A stretch of DNA of 64,000 bases from JAUILH01 sp964230215 (GCA_964230215.1 CAXRGQ010000007.1:310001-374000), one strand, 5' to 3'. Numbered from the stretch's first letter, positions 1 through 7,826 are shown. The notes: generated from the letters alone by a model not told the origin. Program-made: numbers and translations.

Positions 1-2
1 AG

Positions 3-488
3 CCTAGTGGCATTTCTGAAGACGATCCTGAATATGGCTTATGGATGTATGACATGATGTGTTTCGCTGCAGACATGAATGCAAGTTCAACCCTGAGCTC
101 ATCAGGTAAAAACTCCTATTCAGTTGAAATGATGGCCGATGACAATCCTAACACTGCATGGGTTGAAGGTAAAGACGATTATGGAATCGGTGAGACCATC
201 ACGCTTAAAGGCGTTAATTCGGAAATGTGGATTTACAACGGGTACCAGAAATCTGAGAGTAGTTTCTATAGTAATTCAAGAGTGAAAGCATTTATTGTCT
301 ATTTCGATGATAAAAAAGTAGGCCAAATATCACTTGAAGACACGCCCGGTGGTCAACATTTCAATATGTCTAGTTGGTTCGAAACACATGGTTACCCAGA
401 CAAAATCACTTTGGAAATAAGTGAGGTATACAAGGGTAAACAATGGAAAGACACCGCCATTACCGAGATCTTTTTTGTTGGGGGGTAA
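3..488 (+). CDS. NADase-type glycan-binding domain protein, 3' part
   Basis: The reading frame is open from base 3 to a TAA at 486-488 and has no start in the window, so this is the C-terminal part of a longer protein. About 161 residues are visible. They carry the pattern of the NADase-type glycan-binding (discoidin-like) domain: a TAWVEG motif followed by GIGE, then IYNGYQK, NSRVK and a late EVYKG...DTAI stretch. In characterised families this domain binds surfaces or glycans and is attached to variable enzymatic or lipoprotein N-termini. What precedes it here cannot be seen, so the function of the whole protein is open. The family call for the visible part is fairly firm. Confidence 0.75.
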   Translation, partial: PSGISEDDPEYGLWMYDMMCFAADMNASSTLSSSGKNSYSVEMMADDNPNTAWVEGKDDYGIGETITLKGVNSEMWIYNGYQKSESSFYSNSRVKAFIVYFDDKKVGQISLEDTPGGQHFNMSSWFETHGYPDKITLEISEVYKGKQWKDTAITEIFFVGG

Positions 489-568
489 ATACACCTGGAA
501 TAACCGTAAACAATCGTTCATTTTTAACCAAAAATATTGTTTGCCATTAGCAGACAAGTAACTACGTA

Positions 569-583
569 TGCAATAATATTGCA
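569..583. promoter_or_regulatory. Palindrome upstream of TetR gene
   Basis: A short dyad, TGCAAT-AAT-ATTGCA, lies 72 bases upstream of the TetR-family gene. It shares the GCAAT core with the longer inverted repeat at 626-652, so it may be a second operator half or site. Evidence is sequence symmetry only. Confidence 0.35.
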
Positions 584-625
584 CTTACACTACCATATTT
601 GGAAAATTCAGATCTAATTTTTACT

Positions 626-652
626 TTTGAACTATTCGTGCAATAGTTCAAA
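626..652. promoter_or_regulatory. Probable TetR operator (11-bp inverted repeat)
   Basis: Perfect 11-base arms (626-636 and 642-652) flank a five-base centre and end three bases before the start codon of the TetR-family gene at 655. The size and position are those expected for an autoregulatory TetR operator that would also control the co-oriented hydrolase gene. The arms are visible directly; binding is inferred. Confidence 0.6.
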
Positions 653-654
653 TT

Positions 655-1227
655 ATGAGTAAAAGTAAAAAGAGTATTCTCAAAAGTTCGCAAGAATTAT
701 TTGGACAACATGGTTACAATAAAACCACCCTTGCCGATATTGCACGTTCAGTTGGCAAAGTTAAAACCGCTATTTACTATTATTTCAGTGGAAAAGAAGA
801 GATTTTTGCAGAACTAGTAAAGATTGAAGCACAAGCGTTTTATGAAGCCTTAGAATCTTCTATTTCCAAGGCCGACAGCCCCATTGATAAGCTGGAGACC
901 TACATTGAGTCCAGAATTCATTTGATGACGAAAATCTCAAAACGCTATCATTTTCTTAAAAAGGAGTTTTTCGAGTTAATGCCTTTGGTGGAGGAAAATC
1001 GAGAAGATTACTATCAAAAGGAAATAGCTTTAATAGAATCTGTACTGGAATTGGGTGAGAAAGAAAACGCATTTAAAGTAAGTTCATATAAATTCGGTGC
1101 AACCATGCTAGTCAACACAATGAAAGGGCTTGAAGTTCAAATGTTCGTAACAGATAAAATTCTTGTGGATGGTCTTGATATACCTGCCTTCCGAGATTAC
1201 ATATTATACGGTTTAATACAGAAATAA
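655..1227 (+). CDS. TetR/AcrR family transcriptional regulator
   Basis: The 190-residue length is typical of the family. The N-terminal region (about residues 5-50) is a TetR helix-turn-helix: ILKSSQELFGQHGYNKTTL, then IARSVG, then a YYYFSGKEEI helix, matching the conserved YxHFxxKxxL element. The rest is the variable ligand-binding and dimerisation part, which gives no clue to the inducer. An 11-bp inverted repeat directly before the start suggests autorepression. The secreted alpha/beta hydrolase gene starts one base after its stop codon, so the two are almost certainly cotranscribed and the hydrolase is a likely target of regulation. Confidence 0.9.
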   Translation: MSKSKKSILKSSQELFGQHGYNKTTLADIARSVGKVKTAIYYYFSGKEEIFAELVKIEAQAFYEALESSISKADSPIDKLETYIESRIHLMTKISKRYHFLKKEFFELMPLVEENREDYYQKEIALIESVLELGEKENAFKVSSYKFGATMLVNTMKGLEVQMFVTDKILVDGLDIPAFRDYILYGLIQK

Positions 1228-1228
1228 G

Positions 1229-2533
1229 ATGAAAAGAAACATACACCTAGTCGCCACTACTTTTATCTGCCTATTCTCCTCACTATCATTTGCTCAATTC
1301 TCAGTTGGGCACACAACTATTACCTTTAGTGACCCTTCTAGAACCGGTGGATTTGGCTCGGGCGGAGGTCCAGGACGTCAAATTCAGACTGAGATTTATT
1401 ACCCAGCGGATGTAGCTGGAGTAGATGTGCCTGTATCGAATTCCAGTTTTCCGATAGTGGTATTTGGGCACGGTTTTGCAATGTCTTGGGATGCGTATGA
1501 AAACATTTGGGAAGAGCTTGTTGTAAATGGTTATATCGTTGCTTTTCCCAGAACAGAAGGCGGTTTATTCCCTGGCCCCTCACATGATGACTTTTCACTC
1601 GACCTTATGGTCGTAAAGAACGAAATGGATCTTGAAAACACAGATGTGTCAAGTCTCTTCTATAATCACATTACATCAAAATCTGCAATCATGGGTCACT
1701 CCATGGGGGGTGGTGCAACATTTCTGACAGACCCTGCGGCAAATAATGTCACAACAATAATTGGTTTAGCTCCGGCAGAAACAACACCATCAGCTATTGC
1801 AAATGCAGCGAACATCACTGTTCCAGCTCTTGTTTTCTCAGCTGATGAAGATATGGTAACTCCTGCTATCGATCATCATACGCCTATTTATAACGCGCTT
1901 TCATCTTCATGCAAATACTTTATAAATATTATTGGCGGTGCACATTGCTACTATGCAAACTCCAACTTTAACTGTGATTTAGGTGAGGGCTCTTCTGGTG
2001 GCAATATCACTATTAGTAGAACGACTCAACAAGCTATCACATACCGCTATGTTATTCCTTGGTTAGACATGTATCTGTATGATGACTGTACACAGCAGGA
2101 TGTATTCCTTACTGATATACAATTAGATACAGAAGTAACTTATTTGTCATCTTGCTCTGGTTTTCCTATAGCTGCTCCAAACTTGAATGTCACGGTTAAT
2201 TCAGACACCTTAGTGTCCGATCAAAGCGGATCAAACTATCAATGGATAGATTGTGATAATGGAAATGCTCCGATTGCTGGTGCGAATTCTCAGACATTCA
2301 TTGCCCCATCAAGTGGGCATTATGCTGTAATTGTTGGATACGCCGGATGTGAAGACACTTCAGCATGCCATAATGTAACCACTCTGGGCATCAATGATTA
2401 TCAAAATCAAAAAAGAACCCTAGTTAAAGTGGTTGATATCTTAGGTAGAGAAAGGAAACCCGAACCTAATATCCCTCTCATCTACATCTATAGCGATGGA
2501 ACAGTTCAGAAGAAGATTATACTAGACTACTAA
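1229..2533 (+). CDS. Secreted alpha/beta hydrolase with T9SS-like C-terminal tail
   Basis: A signal peptide (about residues 1-22, ending SFAQ) precedes a chlorophyllase/PAF-acetylhydrolase-like alpha/beta hydrolase domain. Visible elements are the oxyanion-loop motif FGHGF, the nucleophile elbow GHSMGGG with Ser158, an acid in SADED and a His in GGAHCY. Several Cys in the second half may form disulfides. The last ~50 residues contain VDILGRE and IYIYSDGTVQKK, a C-terminal tail often seen on exported proteins of flavobacteria and probably a T9SS-type signal. The substrate is unknown; an ester is the default guess. It follows the TetR gene by one base and its stop overlaps that of convergent lysS by three bases. 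Confidence 0.8.
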   Translation: MKRNIHLVATTFICLFSSLSFAQFSVGHTTITFSDPSRTGGFGSGGGPGRQIQTEIYYPADVAGVDVPVSNSSFPIVVFGHGFAMSWDAYENIWEELVVNGYIVAFPRTEGGLFPGPSHDDFSLDLMVVKNEMDLENTDVSSLFYNHITSKSAIMGHSMGGGATFLTDPAANNVTTIIGLAPAETTPSAIANAANITVPALVFSADEDMVTPAIDHHTPIYNALSSSCKYFINIIGGAHCYYANSNFNCDLGEGSSGGNITISRTTQQAITYRYVIPWLDMYLYDDCTQQDVFLTDIQLDTEVTYLSSCSGFPIAAPNLNVTVNSDTLVSDQSGSNYQWIDCDNGNAPIAGANSQTFIAPSSGHYAVIVGYAGCEDTSACHNVTTLGINDYQNQKRTLVKVVDILGRERKPEPNIPLIYIYSDGTVQKKIILDY

Positions 2534-4233
2534 GCTAAATCCACCATTAAGGCATCATCTGTCTTAGTAACCTTTGCAAGATTTTGCTTGGTAAGGCCTT
2601 TTATTCCCTTATCCCATTGCTTGTTACTTAGACCCGCTTTGTCTTTTAGAGTATTTAAATCTACCGGATGCTCTGATTGCAATAAGTCAAATATGACTTT
2701 TTCGTTGTCATTCAGATCAACTTTCTTTTCAGTAAACTTTTCGGCCTTCATCTGAGGAAACAGAATAACTTCCTGAATGCTTTGGTTGTCAGTTAGGAAC
2801 ATTAAAAGTCTTTCCATCCCGATTCCAAGTCCAGATGTTGGCGGCATTCCATATTCTAAGGCTCTTAAAAAGTCCTGGTCAATAAACATGGCTTCATCGT
2901 CTCCTCTTTCTGACAATTTAAGCTGATCTTCAAAACGTGCGCGTTGGTCAATAGGATCGTTTAACTCAGAATAAGCATTCGCTACCTCTTTTCCGCATAC
3001 CATCAACTCGAAACGCTCAGTAAGCTCTGGATTATCTCTATGTTCTTTACACAAGGGCGACATTTCTTTTGGATAGTCCGTGATAAAGGTTGGTTGGATG
3101 TAATTGCCCTCGCACTTCTCTCCAAACATCTCATCAATCAACTTACCTTTCCCCATAGTGTCATCAACCTCAACACCCATACCTTTGGCCGCCGCACGCA
3201 ATTCATCTTCAGATTTTCCGTCAATATCAAACCCTGTATGGTCAATGATTGCTTGACGCATGGTTACACGTGCATACGGTGCTTTGAATTCGATTTCTTG
3301 ACCATTGAAAGTAGCCTTTGTGGTTCCGTTCACCTCCATCGCACATCTCTCTAACAAGTTTTCCGTGAACTCCATCATCCAGTTGTAATCCTTATATGGC
3401 ACGTAAATTTCCATTGCGGTGAACTCTGGATTATGGGTTCTGTCCATGCCTTCATTTCTGAAGTTTCTTGAGAACTCATATACGCCATCCATGCCACCAA
3501 CAATAAGTCGCTTCAAATACAGCTCATTTGCAATTCGCATATACAATGGAATGTCCAGCGCATTATGGTGCGTTACGAATGGTCTTGCTGCCGCTCCACC
3601 CGGAATAGGTTGTAGTACAGGTGTATCAACTTCCATGTATCCCGCTTCATTGAAATAATTACGCATGGCATTAAACAACTTAGAGCGCTTAACAAAAATC
3701 TCTTTTACGTGTGGGTTAACTACCAAATCCACATAACGTTGACGGTAACGTAATTCAGGATCCGTAAATCCATCATGTACATTTCCTTGATCATCTGTTT
3801 TTACCACTGGAAGTGGTCTAAGTGACTTAGACAACATGTGCAACTTAGTAACAGACACTGATTTTTCACCCACTTGAGTAGTGAACAACTTCCCTTCAAT
3901 ACCGATGAAATCACCTATATCAGTCAGCTTCTTAAAGACCTCATTATACATGGTCTTATCCTCATCAGGACATAATTCATCGCGATTAACATAAATCTGA
4001 ACACGTCCTTGTCCATCTTGAATTTCCGCAAATGAGGCTTTACCCATGATACGTCTACTCATCAATCTTCCTGCGATGATCACCTCTTTACCTTCATCAA
4101 AATTCTGTTTTATGTCGGCAGAATCCGAGTTAATTGGGAATAAAGCGGCTGGGTAAGGTTCAATTCCTAAATCTCTCAATTTATTCAGGGCTTCACGTCT
4201 TACAATCTCTTGTTCTGATAATTGCGTACTCAT
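2530..4233 (-). CDS. lysS: Lysine--tRNA ligase (class II)
   Basis: This is a 567-residue class II lysyl-tRNA synthetase, which charges tRNA-Lys in the cytoplasm. An N-terminal OB-fold anticodon-binding domain (with GRLMSRR) is followed by the catalytic core: motif 2 as FRNEGMDRTHNPEF and motif 3 as GLGIGMERLLMFLTD. The last ~70 residues after motif 3 are an extension rich in Lys that looks like a small helical or winged domain, as seen in Bacteroidota homologues. I place the start at the ATG ending at 4233 (MSTQLSEQ); an upstream in-frame ATG at 4275 would lie before the predicted promoter -7 element. Its tail overlaps the convergent hydrolase gene by three bases. Confidence 0.97.
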   Translation of the reverse strand: MSTQLSEQEIVRREALNKLRDLGIEPYPAALFPINSDSADIKQNFDEGKEVIIAGRLMSRRIMGKASFAEIQDGQGRVQIYVNRDELCPDEDKTMYNEVFKKLTDIGDFIGIEGKLFTTQVGEKSVSVTKLHMLSKSLRPLPVVKTDDQGNVHDGFTDPELRYRQRYVDLVVNPHVKEIFVKRSKLFNAMRNYFNEAGYMEVDTPVLQPIPGGAAARPFVTHHNALDIPLYMRIANELYLKRLIVGGMDGVYEFSRNFRNEGMDRTHNPEFTAMEIYVPYKDYNWMMEFTENLLERCAMEVNGTTKATFNGQEIEFKAPYARVTMRQAIIDHTGFDIDGKSEDELRAAAKGMGVEVDDTMGKGKLIDEMFGEKCEGNYIQPTFITDYPKEMSPLCKEHRDNPELTERFELMVCGKEVANAYSELNDPIDQRARFEDQLKLSERGDDEAMFIDQDFLRALEYGMPPTSGLGIGMERLLMFLTDNQSIQEVILFPQMKAEKFTEKKVDLNDNEKVIFDLLQSEHPVDLNTLKDKAGLSNKQWDKGIKGLTKQNLAKVTKTDDALMVDLA

Positions 4234-4252
4234 AGTGTGCTGTTTAGGGCTG

Positions 4253-4260
4253 CAAAGATA
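4253..4260 (-). promoter_or_regulatory. Bacteroidota -7 element of lysS promoter
   Basis: On the minus strand this reads TATCTTTG, an exact TAnnTTTG match, 19 bases upstream of the lysS ATG. A TTTG lies further upstream but with a spacer of only about 12 bases, so the -33 element is unclear. It would give a leader of about 12-15 bases. Confidence 0.5.
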
Positions 4261-4330
4261 GTAAGATAGTCTCAAATTTTATACAGCAATGCATATTTGT
4301 TAGTGATACAACATAATGAAGAAGAAAGAC

Positions 4331-4364
4331 AAAAAAATCCCAATTCCGTTTTAAGGAATTGGGA
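4331..4364 (-). terminator. Rho-independent terminator
   Basis: A perfect 10-bp stem (4338-4347 with 4355-4364) closes a 7-base loop, followed on the minus strand by seven T (A-run at 4331-4337). It lies 26 bases after the stop of the plug-domain gene at 4390-5091. Confidence 0.85.
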
Positions 4365-4389
4365 CTTCTAAACTACGGTCTACTTGGAT

Positions 4390-5091
4390 TTACCTAAGAC
4401 CAGCTTTACGTTCATTATAAAGATCAAAGTAGCTCTTGGTTTCCATAACAATTACGCCACTAGTTGTGTCTCCATATTTCGCTGGAATTCCACCAGTGTA
4501 AACTGATACTCTTCCGATAGCAACACCTGGCAAGCTACTCATGGTTCCGGTTCTTTTAACACCGTCAATAAATTGAACAACACCGTCTGATCGTGACCCT
4601 CTAAAGTACAACTCACCATCTGCACCTTGAGAGATCCCAGAATCCATGCTAGCGATTAATCCAGCTTGGTCTCTAAGCTTAGGGCTGTTCTTAATTTGCT
4701 TTGCAGATAGGGTAATTAATGATGTCTCCTCTGGATCAATCATTTTGGTTTTTACCGTGATACCTGTTAAATCTGTTGCTTCACTAGAGAATGCAAGGTC
4801 ATTCAACATGGTAATCTGATCAGTCTTTACCTCTACTTGATACTTTCGTGGCTCATAACCAATGTAATCGATGGTAAGAATGTATGTTCCTGAGTTAACT
4901 GGTTTGATTACAAAATTCCCATCCATGTCAGCGGCAACTTTCGTTTCGGTTTCTCCTATCATAATTGAGGCATATGCACCTGGCATAGTTTCTCCATTTT
5001 CGTCATGGATTCTTCCTTTAATAGTCCCACTTGTTTGAGCGAATGCTCCTAACCCGATCGCAAATATGGCCAGTGTGATTAATCCTTTCAT
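4390..5091 (-). CDS. Carboxypeptidase-regulatory-like and TonB plug domain protein
   Basis: A signal peptide (MKGLITLAIF to about residue 19) is followed by a CarboxypepD_reg-like beta-sandwich (GTIKGRIHDENGE ... YEPRKYQVEV, about residues 20-105). After that comes a TonB-dependent receptor plug-like segment (about residues 130-225) with a KYGDTTSGVIVMETK end. At 233 residues it has no 22-strand barrel, so it is not a complete SusC-type receptor. It may be a stand-alone plug-type accessory protein of the outer membrane or a shortened receptor. The start is set at the ATG ending at 5091, directly before the signal peptide. A strong terminator follows it. Confidence 0.8.
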   Translation of the reverse strand: MKGLITLAIFAIGLGAFAQTSGTIKGRIHDENGETMPGAYASIMIGETETKVAADMDGNFVIKPVNSGTYILTIDYIGYEPRKYQVEVKTDQITMLNDLAFSSEATDLTGITVKTKMIDPEETSLITLSAKQIKNSPKLRDQAGLIASMDSGISQGADGELYFRGSRSDGVVQFIDGVKRTGTMSSLPGVAIGRVSVYTGGIPAKYGDTTSGVIVMETKSYFDLYNERKAGLR

Positions 5092-5185
5092 AATAATTGT
5101 TTTAATTGATTCGCTTATAGGATGCAATCAATAATACAATTCCACAAAAAGATTGAAAATAAATTTTAACCGACTGATTTTAAGC

Positions 5186-5791
5186 CTACTCCTCTTCCGC
5201 AACAACTGCTCTCAAATCAGGAATATGTTGCTTTAATAGGTTCTCAATGCCACCTCTAAGAGTCATAGTGCTGCTAGGACATCCCGAACAGGCGCCTTTT
5301 AACGCAACGGTGACTATTCCATTATCATAACCTAGAAAATCTATAGCTCCTCCATCCTGCTCTACAGCCGGTCGCACATACTCCTCTAGCAAACCTCTAA
5401 TCACATCATCGTACTCAGAAGGATCGTAGGTTCTTTTTGGTTTGTCTGATTTCTCCTCAACTGTCTTTGGTTCTGGAAGCTTAATAATCGCCACATTTCC
5501 CTGCTCAATAAACTCCTTTAAGAATTCACGCAATTCCATGTTAACATAATCCCACTGAATTGCTTCAGTTTTAGTTAATGCCACGTAATTTCCTGAAATG
5601 AATACCTTCTTAACAAAGGGGAAGTTGAAGAAAGCCTCCGCCAATGGAGACGAATCCTTTGCCTCTTCTATGGAATTGTATTCAGCCTGACTTCCATCAT
5701 TCACCAAATACTTATTTGCTACAAACTTCATTGTCGCTGGATTTGGCGTCATTTCCATATATACACTAACGGGAACTACTTGTTGAGACAT
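5186..5791 (-). CDS. Nfu-type iron-sulfur cluster carrier protein
   Basis: This 201-residue protein has the two-domain layout of Nfu scaffolds. The N-terminal Nfu_N domain (about residues 8-90) opens with the typical MTPNPATMKFV. The C-terminal NifU-like domain (about 125-195) carries the cluster-binding CxxC as GACSGCPSS, with Cys168 and Cys171. Such proteins receive a [4Fe-4S] cluster from the SUF machinery and deliver it to client enzymes; candidate clients in this window include the succinate dehydrogenase Fe-S subunit. It is far from the suf operon at 56.5-62 kb and has its own promoter (-7 element at 5807-5814). Confidence 0.93.
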   Translation of the reverse strand: MSQQVVPVSVYMEMTPNPATMKFVANKYLVNDGSQAEYNSIEEAKDSSPLAEAFFNFPFVKKVFISGNYVALTKTEAIQWDYVNMELREFLKEFIEQGNVAIIKLPEPKTVEEKSDKPKRTYDPSEYDDVIRGLLEEYVRPAVEQDGGAIDFLGYDNGIVTVALKGACSGCPSSTMTLRGGIENLLKQHIPDLRAVVAEEE

Positions 5792-5806
5792 AATTGTAAT
5801 TTTTTA

Positions 5807-5814
5807 CAAAGGTA
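5807..5814 (-). promoter_or_regulatory. -7 promoter element of nfu gene
   Basis: The minus strand reads TACCTTTG here, an exact TAnnTTTG, ending 15 bases before the nfu start codon. A TTTAC about 19 bases further upstream is a partial -33 match. Confidence 0.55.
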
Positions 5815-5939
5815 CATCAATCCGTGTTATCTAGTAAATGTGCAGGCTTTAAATAGCACTGCGTTAGATTTATTTCCATCTTTGTCATTAATAAAGCAGA
5901 TCAATCAAAGACCAACAACACATAGAACTCTTTAAAAAA

Positions 5940-6443
5940 GTGCAGCTTGGAGACAAGCAAGCATTTGCTCAGATATATGATTTGTATTCTGACGCTCTTT
6001 ATGGCGTTTGTATGAGTATTCTTCAAACAGAAGATGAGGCTAAAGATGCTTTACAAGAGGGATTTGTGAAAATTTGGAAAAACGCGCCTAAATTTGATGC
6101 ATCTAAAGGCAGGTTATTTACATGGATGATTAATATTGTTCGGAATACCTGTATAGATAAGTATCGTAAAAAACGAAAACAACAAAGCCACGAAATCCAA
6201 AAAGAGAGCACAATCGTAAGTAATATGAATGCGGGCAGCGATTCGATTAAAATCAATCACATAGGCATTAAAGACTTAACGGGCAGGCTTGAAGATGAAC
6301 AAATTGAGATTGTCGAATATCTTTATTATAAAGGGTATACACAGCAAGAAACAGCAGATGAATTAAATTTACCCTTGGGCACCGTTAAAACACGAGCGCG
6401 CATTGCAATAAGAGAATTGAGAAAATATTTTGATATAACTTGA
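5940..6443 (+). CDS. ECF-type RNA polymerase sigma factor
   Basis: The protein shows ECF sigma regions 2 (ALYGVCMSIL, DALQEGFVKIWKN, FTWMINIVRNTCIDKYRKK) and 4 (IVEYLYYKGYTQQETADEL, GTVKTRARIAIREL). It would redirect RNA polymerase to a small regulon and is held by the anti-sigma factor encoded next, whose TTG start overlaps this stop codon. The GTG start at 5940 is the only standard start, but conserved region 2.1 sequence (IELFKKVQLGDKQAF) begins upstream of it in the same open frame. The true start may therefore be an unusual codon such as ATC at 5904 or ATA at 5922. By position this factor most likely controls its own operon, including the cysteine-rich peptide and MNIO genes. Confidence 0.92.
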   Translation: MQLGDKQAFAQIYDLYSDALYGVCMSILQTEDEAKDALQEGFVKIWKNAPKFDASKGRLFTWMINIVRNTCIDKYRKKRKQQSHEIQKESTIVSNMNAGSDSIKINHIGIKDLTGRLEDEQIEIVEYLYYKGYTQQETADELNLPLGTVKTRARIAIRELRKYFDIT

Positions 6444-7309
6444 ATATAGAAGAATACATAGCATCTGGCATTATTGAACGATACGTTCATGGTGACGTTT
6501 CTCCTCAAGAAAAACAAGAGGTAGAATGCATGTCTCATATATATCCTGAGATTAAGGATGAGCTAGATATGATATCTATGGTATTCGAAAAAATGGCTGA
6601 AGCTCAGAGACAACCAGCGCCATCTAGTTTAAAGGCAGACATTTTATCTGCAATAGATTCGGTTGATCAAGAAAGTACATTATCCATTGTTAAAGAAAGT
6701 GACGATAAGCGCAATCAGCTTGTGACCAAAGAGAATAATACGAATAGGAATAATTGGTTAAGAATAGCAGCCGTTGCATTACTTCTGATCTCAGCTGGTT
6801 TAACTGCACTATTACTCAGTCAATCGGGTGAAGACAATGCTGACGAGTTAGCGGAGACGAAGAAAGAATACCGAGAGAGAATGGATGCTCTAAGCAAAGA
6901 GCTGCAGGATTTAAAATCTCAAAATGATACGTATTTGGCAGAGCTTGAATTAAACAAGGCCGAATTGGACATTCTGAGCGACCCTCAATTGAATGTCACT
7001 CGTATGAAGGGTACTGACTTAGACCCAAGTGCACTTGCAAGCATGTACATTAATCCTGAGAAAAAGTCAGCCTATATTGATACAAGATCACTGAATAAAT
7101 TAGATCCTGAAAAGTCCTATCAGCTATGGGCAATTGTTGATGGCAAACCTGTTGACATGGGCATCTTAGATATTGCTTTTGAACAAGCGTCAGCATTGCT
7201 AAATGTAGACTTTATTGAAAATGCACAAGCATTTGCTATTACAATTGAACCCTCTGGAGGTAGCGAAAACCCTACCTTAGAGCAAATGATTGTTCTGGGA
7301 GAAGTATAA
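6440..7309 (+). CDS. RskA-type anti-sigma factor
   Basis: The 289-residue protein has a cytoplasmic N-terminal part (NIEEYIASGIIERYVHG) typical of the anti-sigma domain found beside Bacteroidota ECF factors. One membrane segment follows at about residues 107-127, then a coiled-coil stretch (about 133-175). The periplasmic anti-sigma-K/RskA C-terminal domain (about 185-289) includes KSYQLWAIVDGKPVDMG and ITIEPSGGSENPT. It should hold the upstream sigma factor at the membrane until a periplasmic signal releases it. It starts with TTG at 6440, overlapping the sigma stop by four bases, which implies translational coupling. The N-terminal homology leaves no room for a later start. Confidence 0.9.
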   Translation: MNIEEYIASGIIERYVHGDVSPQEKQEVECMSHIYPEIKDELDMISMVFEKMAEAQRQPAPSSLKADILSAIDSVDQESTLSIVKESDDKRNQLVTKENNTNRNNWLRIAAVALLLISAGLTALLLSQSGEDNADELAETKKEYRERMDALSKELQDLKSQNDTYLAELELNKAELDILSDPQLNVTRMKGTDLDPSALASMYINPEKKSAYIDTRSLNKLDPEKSYQLWAIVDGKPVDMGILDIAFEQASALLNVDFIENAQAFAITIEPSGGSENPTLEQMIVLGEV

Positions 7310-7342
7310 ATTTTCACTTTTTTTTATTCCACCGAAATCCAA

Positions 7343-7387
7343 GTTATTAATTGGTTCGTATGTCTCGCGAACTAAATAATTAATAAC
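7343..7387 (+). promoter_or_regulatory. Stem-loop or dyad abutting the start of the Cys-rich peptide gene
   Basis: A 10-bp perfect inverted repeat (7343-7352 with 7378-7387) encloses a second 5-bp one (GTTCG at 7354-7358 with CGAAC at 7368-7372). The outer stem ends one base before the ATG at 7389. In RNA it would fold into a hairpin touching the start codon; in DNA it could be an operator. Both readings are inferred, but the symmetry is directly visible. Confidence 0.55.
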
Positions 7388-7388
7388 T

Positions 7389-7826
7389 ATGAAAAATTCG
7401 AATCTAAACAAGATCTCAGCACTTGCAATCGGTGCACTGGCTAGTACATCTTTAACAGCAGGAACACAAAGCATATTTGAATCAAATGATTTAGGTAGCG
7501 GTGCTGAACTGCGCACTCAATTATTAAGCAGTCCAATTGTGGAGGCGGCAGAAGCAACAAGCATTGAGTTGAAATGCGGTAAAAAGACCAAGGAAGCCAA
7601 ATGTGGTGAAAAAACTAAAGAAGCCAAGTGTGGAGAGAAAACCAAAGAAGCTAAATGTGGTGAGAAAACAAAGGAAGCCAAATGCGGAGAGAAGACTAAA
7701 GAGGCCAAGTGCGGCGAAGGAAAATGTGGAGAAGGAAAGGCTAAGGAAGCTAAGTGCGGAGAAGGTAAATGCGGTGAAGGAAAGGCTAAAGAGTCTAAGT
7801 GTGGTGAAGGAAAGTGTGGTGAGTAA
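7389..7826 (+). CDS. Secreted KCG-repeat precursor peptide (bufferin/HvfA-like RiPP)
   Basis: The N-terminus (residues 1-25) is a signal peptide, followed by SIFESNDLGSG, which resembles the conserved post-signal region of HvfA-like peptides. From residue 60 on it is almost only Lys, Glu, Gly, Ala, Thr and Cys. Eleven Cys (63, 72, 81, 90, 99, 108, 113, 123, 128, 138, 143) all lie in a KCG context: six EAKCG, three EGKCG, one ELKCG and one ESKCG. EGKCG is the known modification motif of bufferins and HvfA, whose Cys are turned into copper-binding heterocycles by MNIO enzymes. The MNIO gene begins 19 bases downstream. The product is probably a modified periplasmic metal-binding peptide. 145 residues is long for the family, owing to repeat expansion. 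Confidence 0.88.
   Translation: MKNSNLNKISALAIGALASTSLTAGTQSIFESNDLGSGAELRTQLLSSPIVEAAEATSIELKCGKKTKEAKCGEKTKEAKCGEKTKEAKCGEKTKEAKCGEKTKEAKCGEGKCGEGKAKEAKCGEGKCGEGKAKESKCGEGKCGE
7569..7826 (+). repeat. In-frame KCG-motif repeat tract
   Basis: The tract has two repeat classes. The first part (Cys63 to Cys108) repeats every 27 bases, with Cys spaced 9 residues apart (KCGEKTKEA units). The second part (Cys108 to Cys143) alternates spacings of 5 and 10 residues, a 45-base unit of KCGEGKCGEGKAKEA type. Lys and Cys codons vary between copies, so the units are not freshly copied. Confidence 0.85.

Noticed and set aside
4390..5091. Complete SusC/TonB-dependent receptor
   Set aside because: Only the regulatory-like and plug-like parts exist (233 residues); no barrel follows before the terminator, and no frameshifted continuation is seen.
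7567..7826. Regular short repeats, CRISPR-like at first sight
   Set aside because: The units are in-frame coding repeats of 27 and 45 bases without unique spacers, and no cas genes are near.
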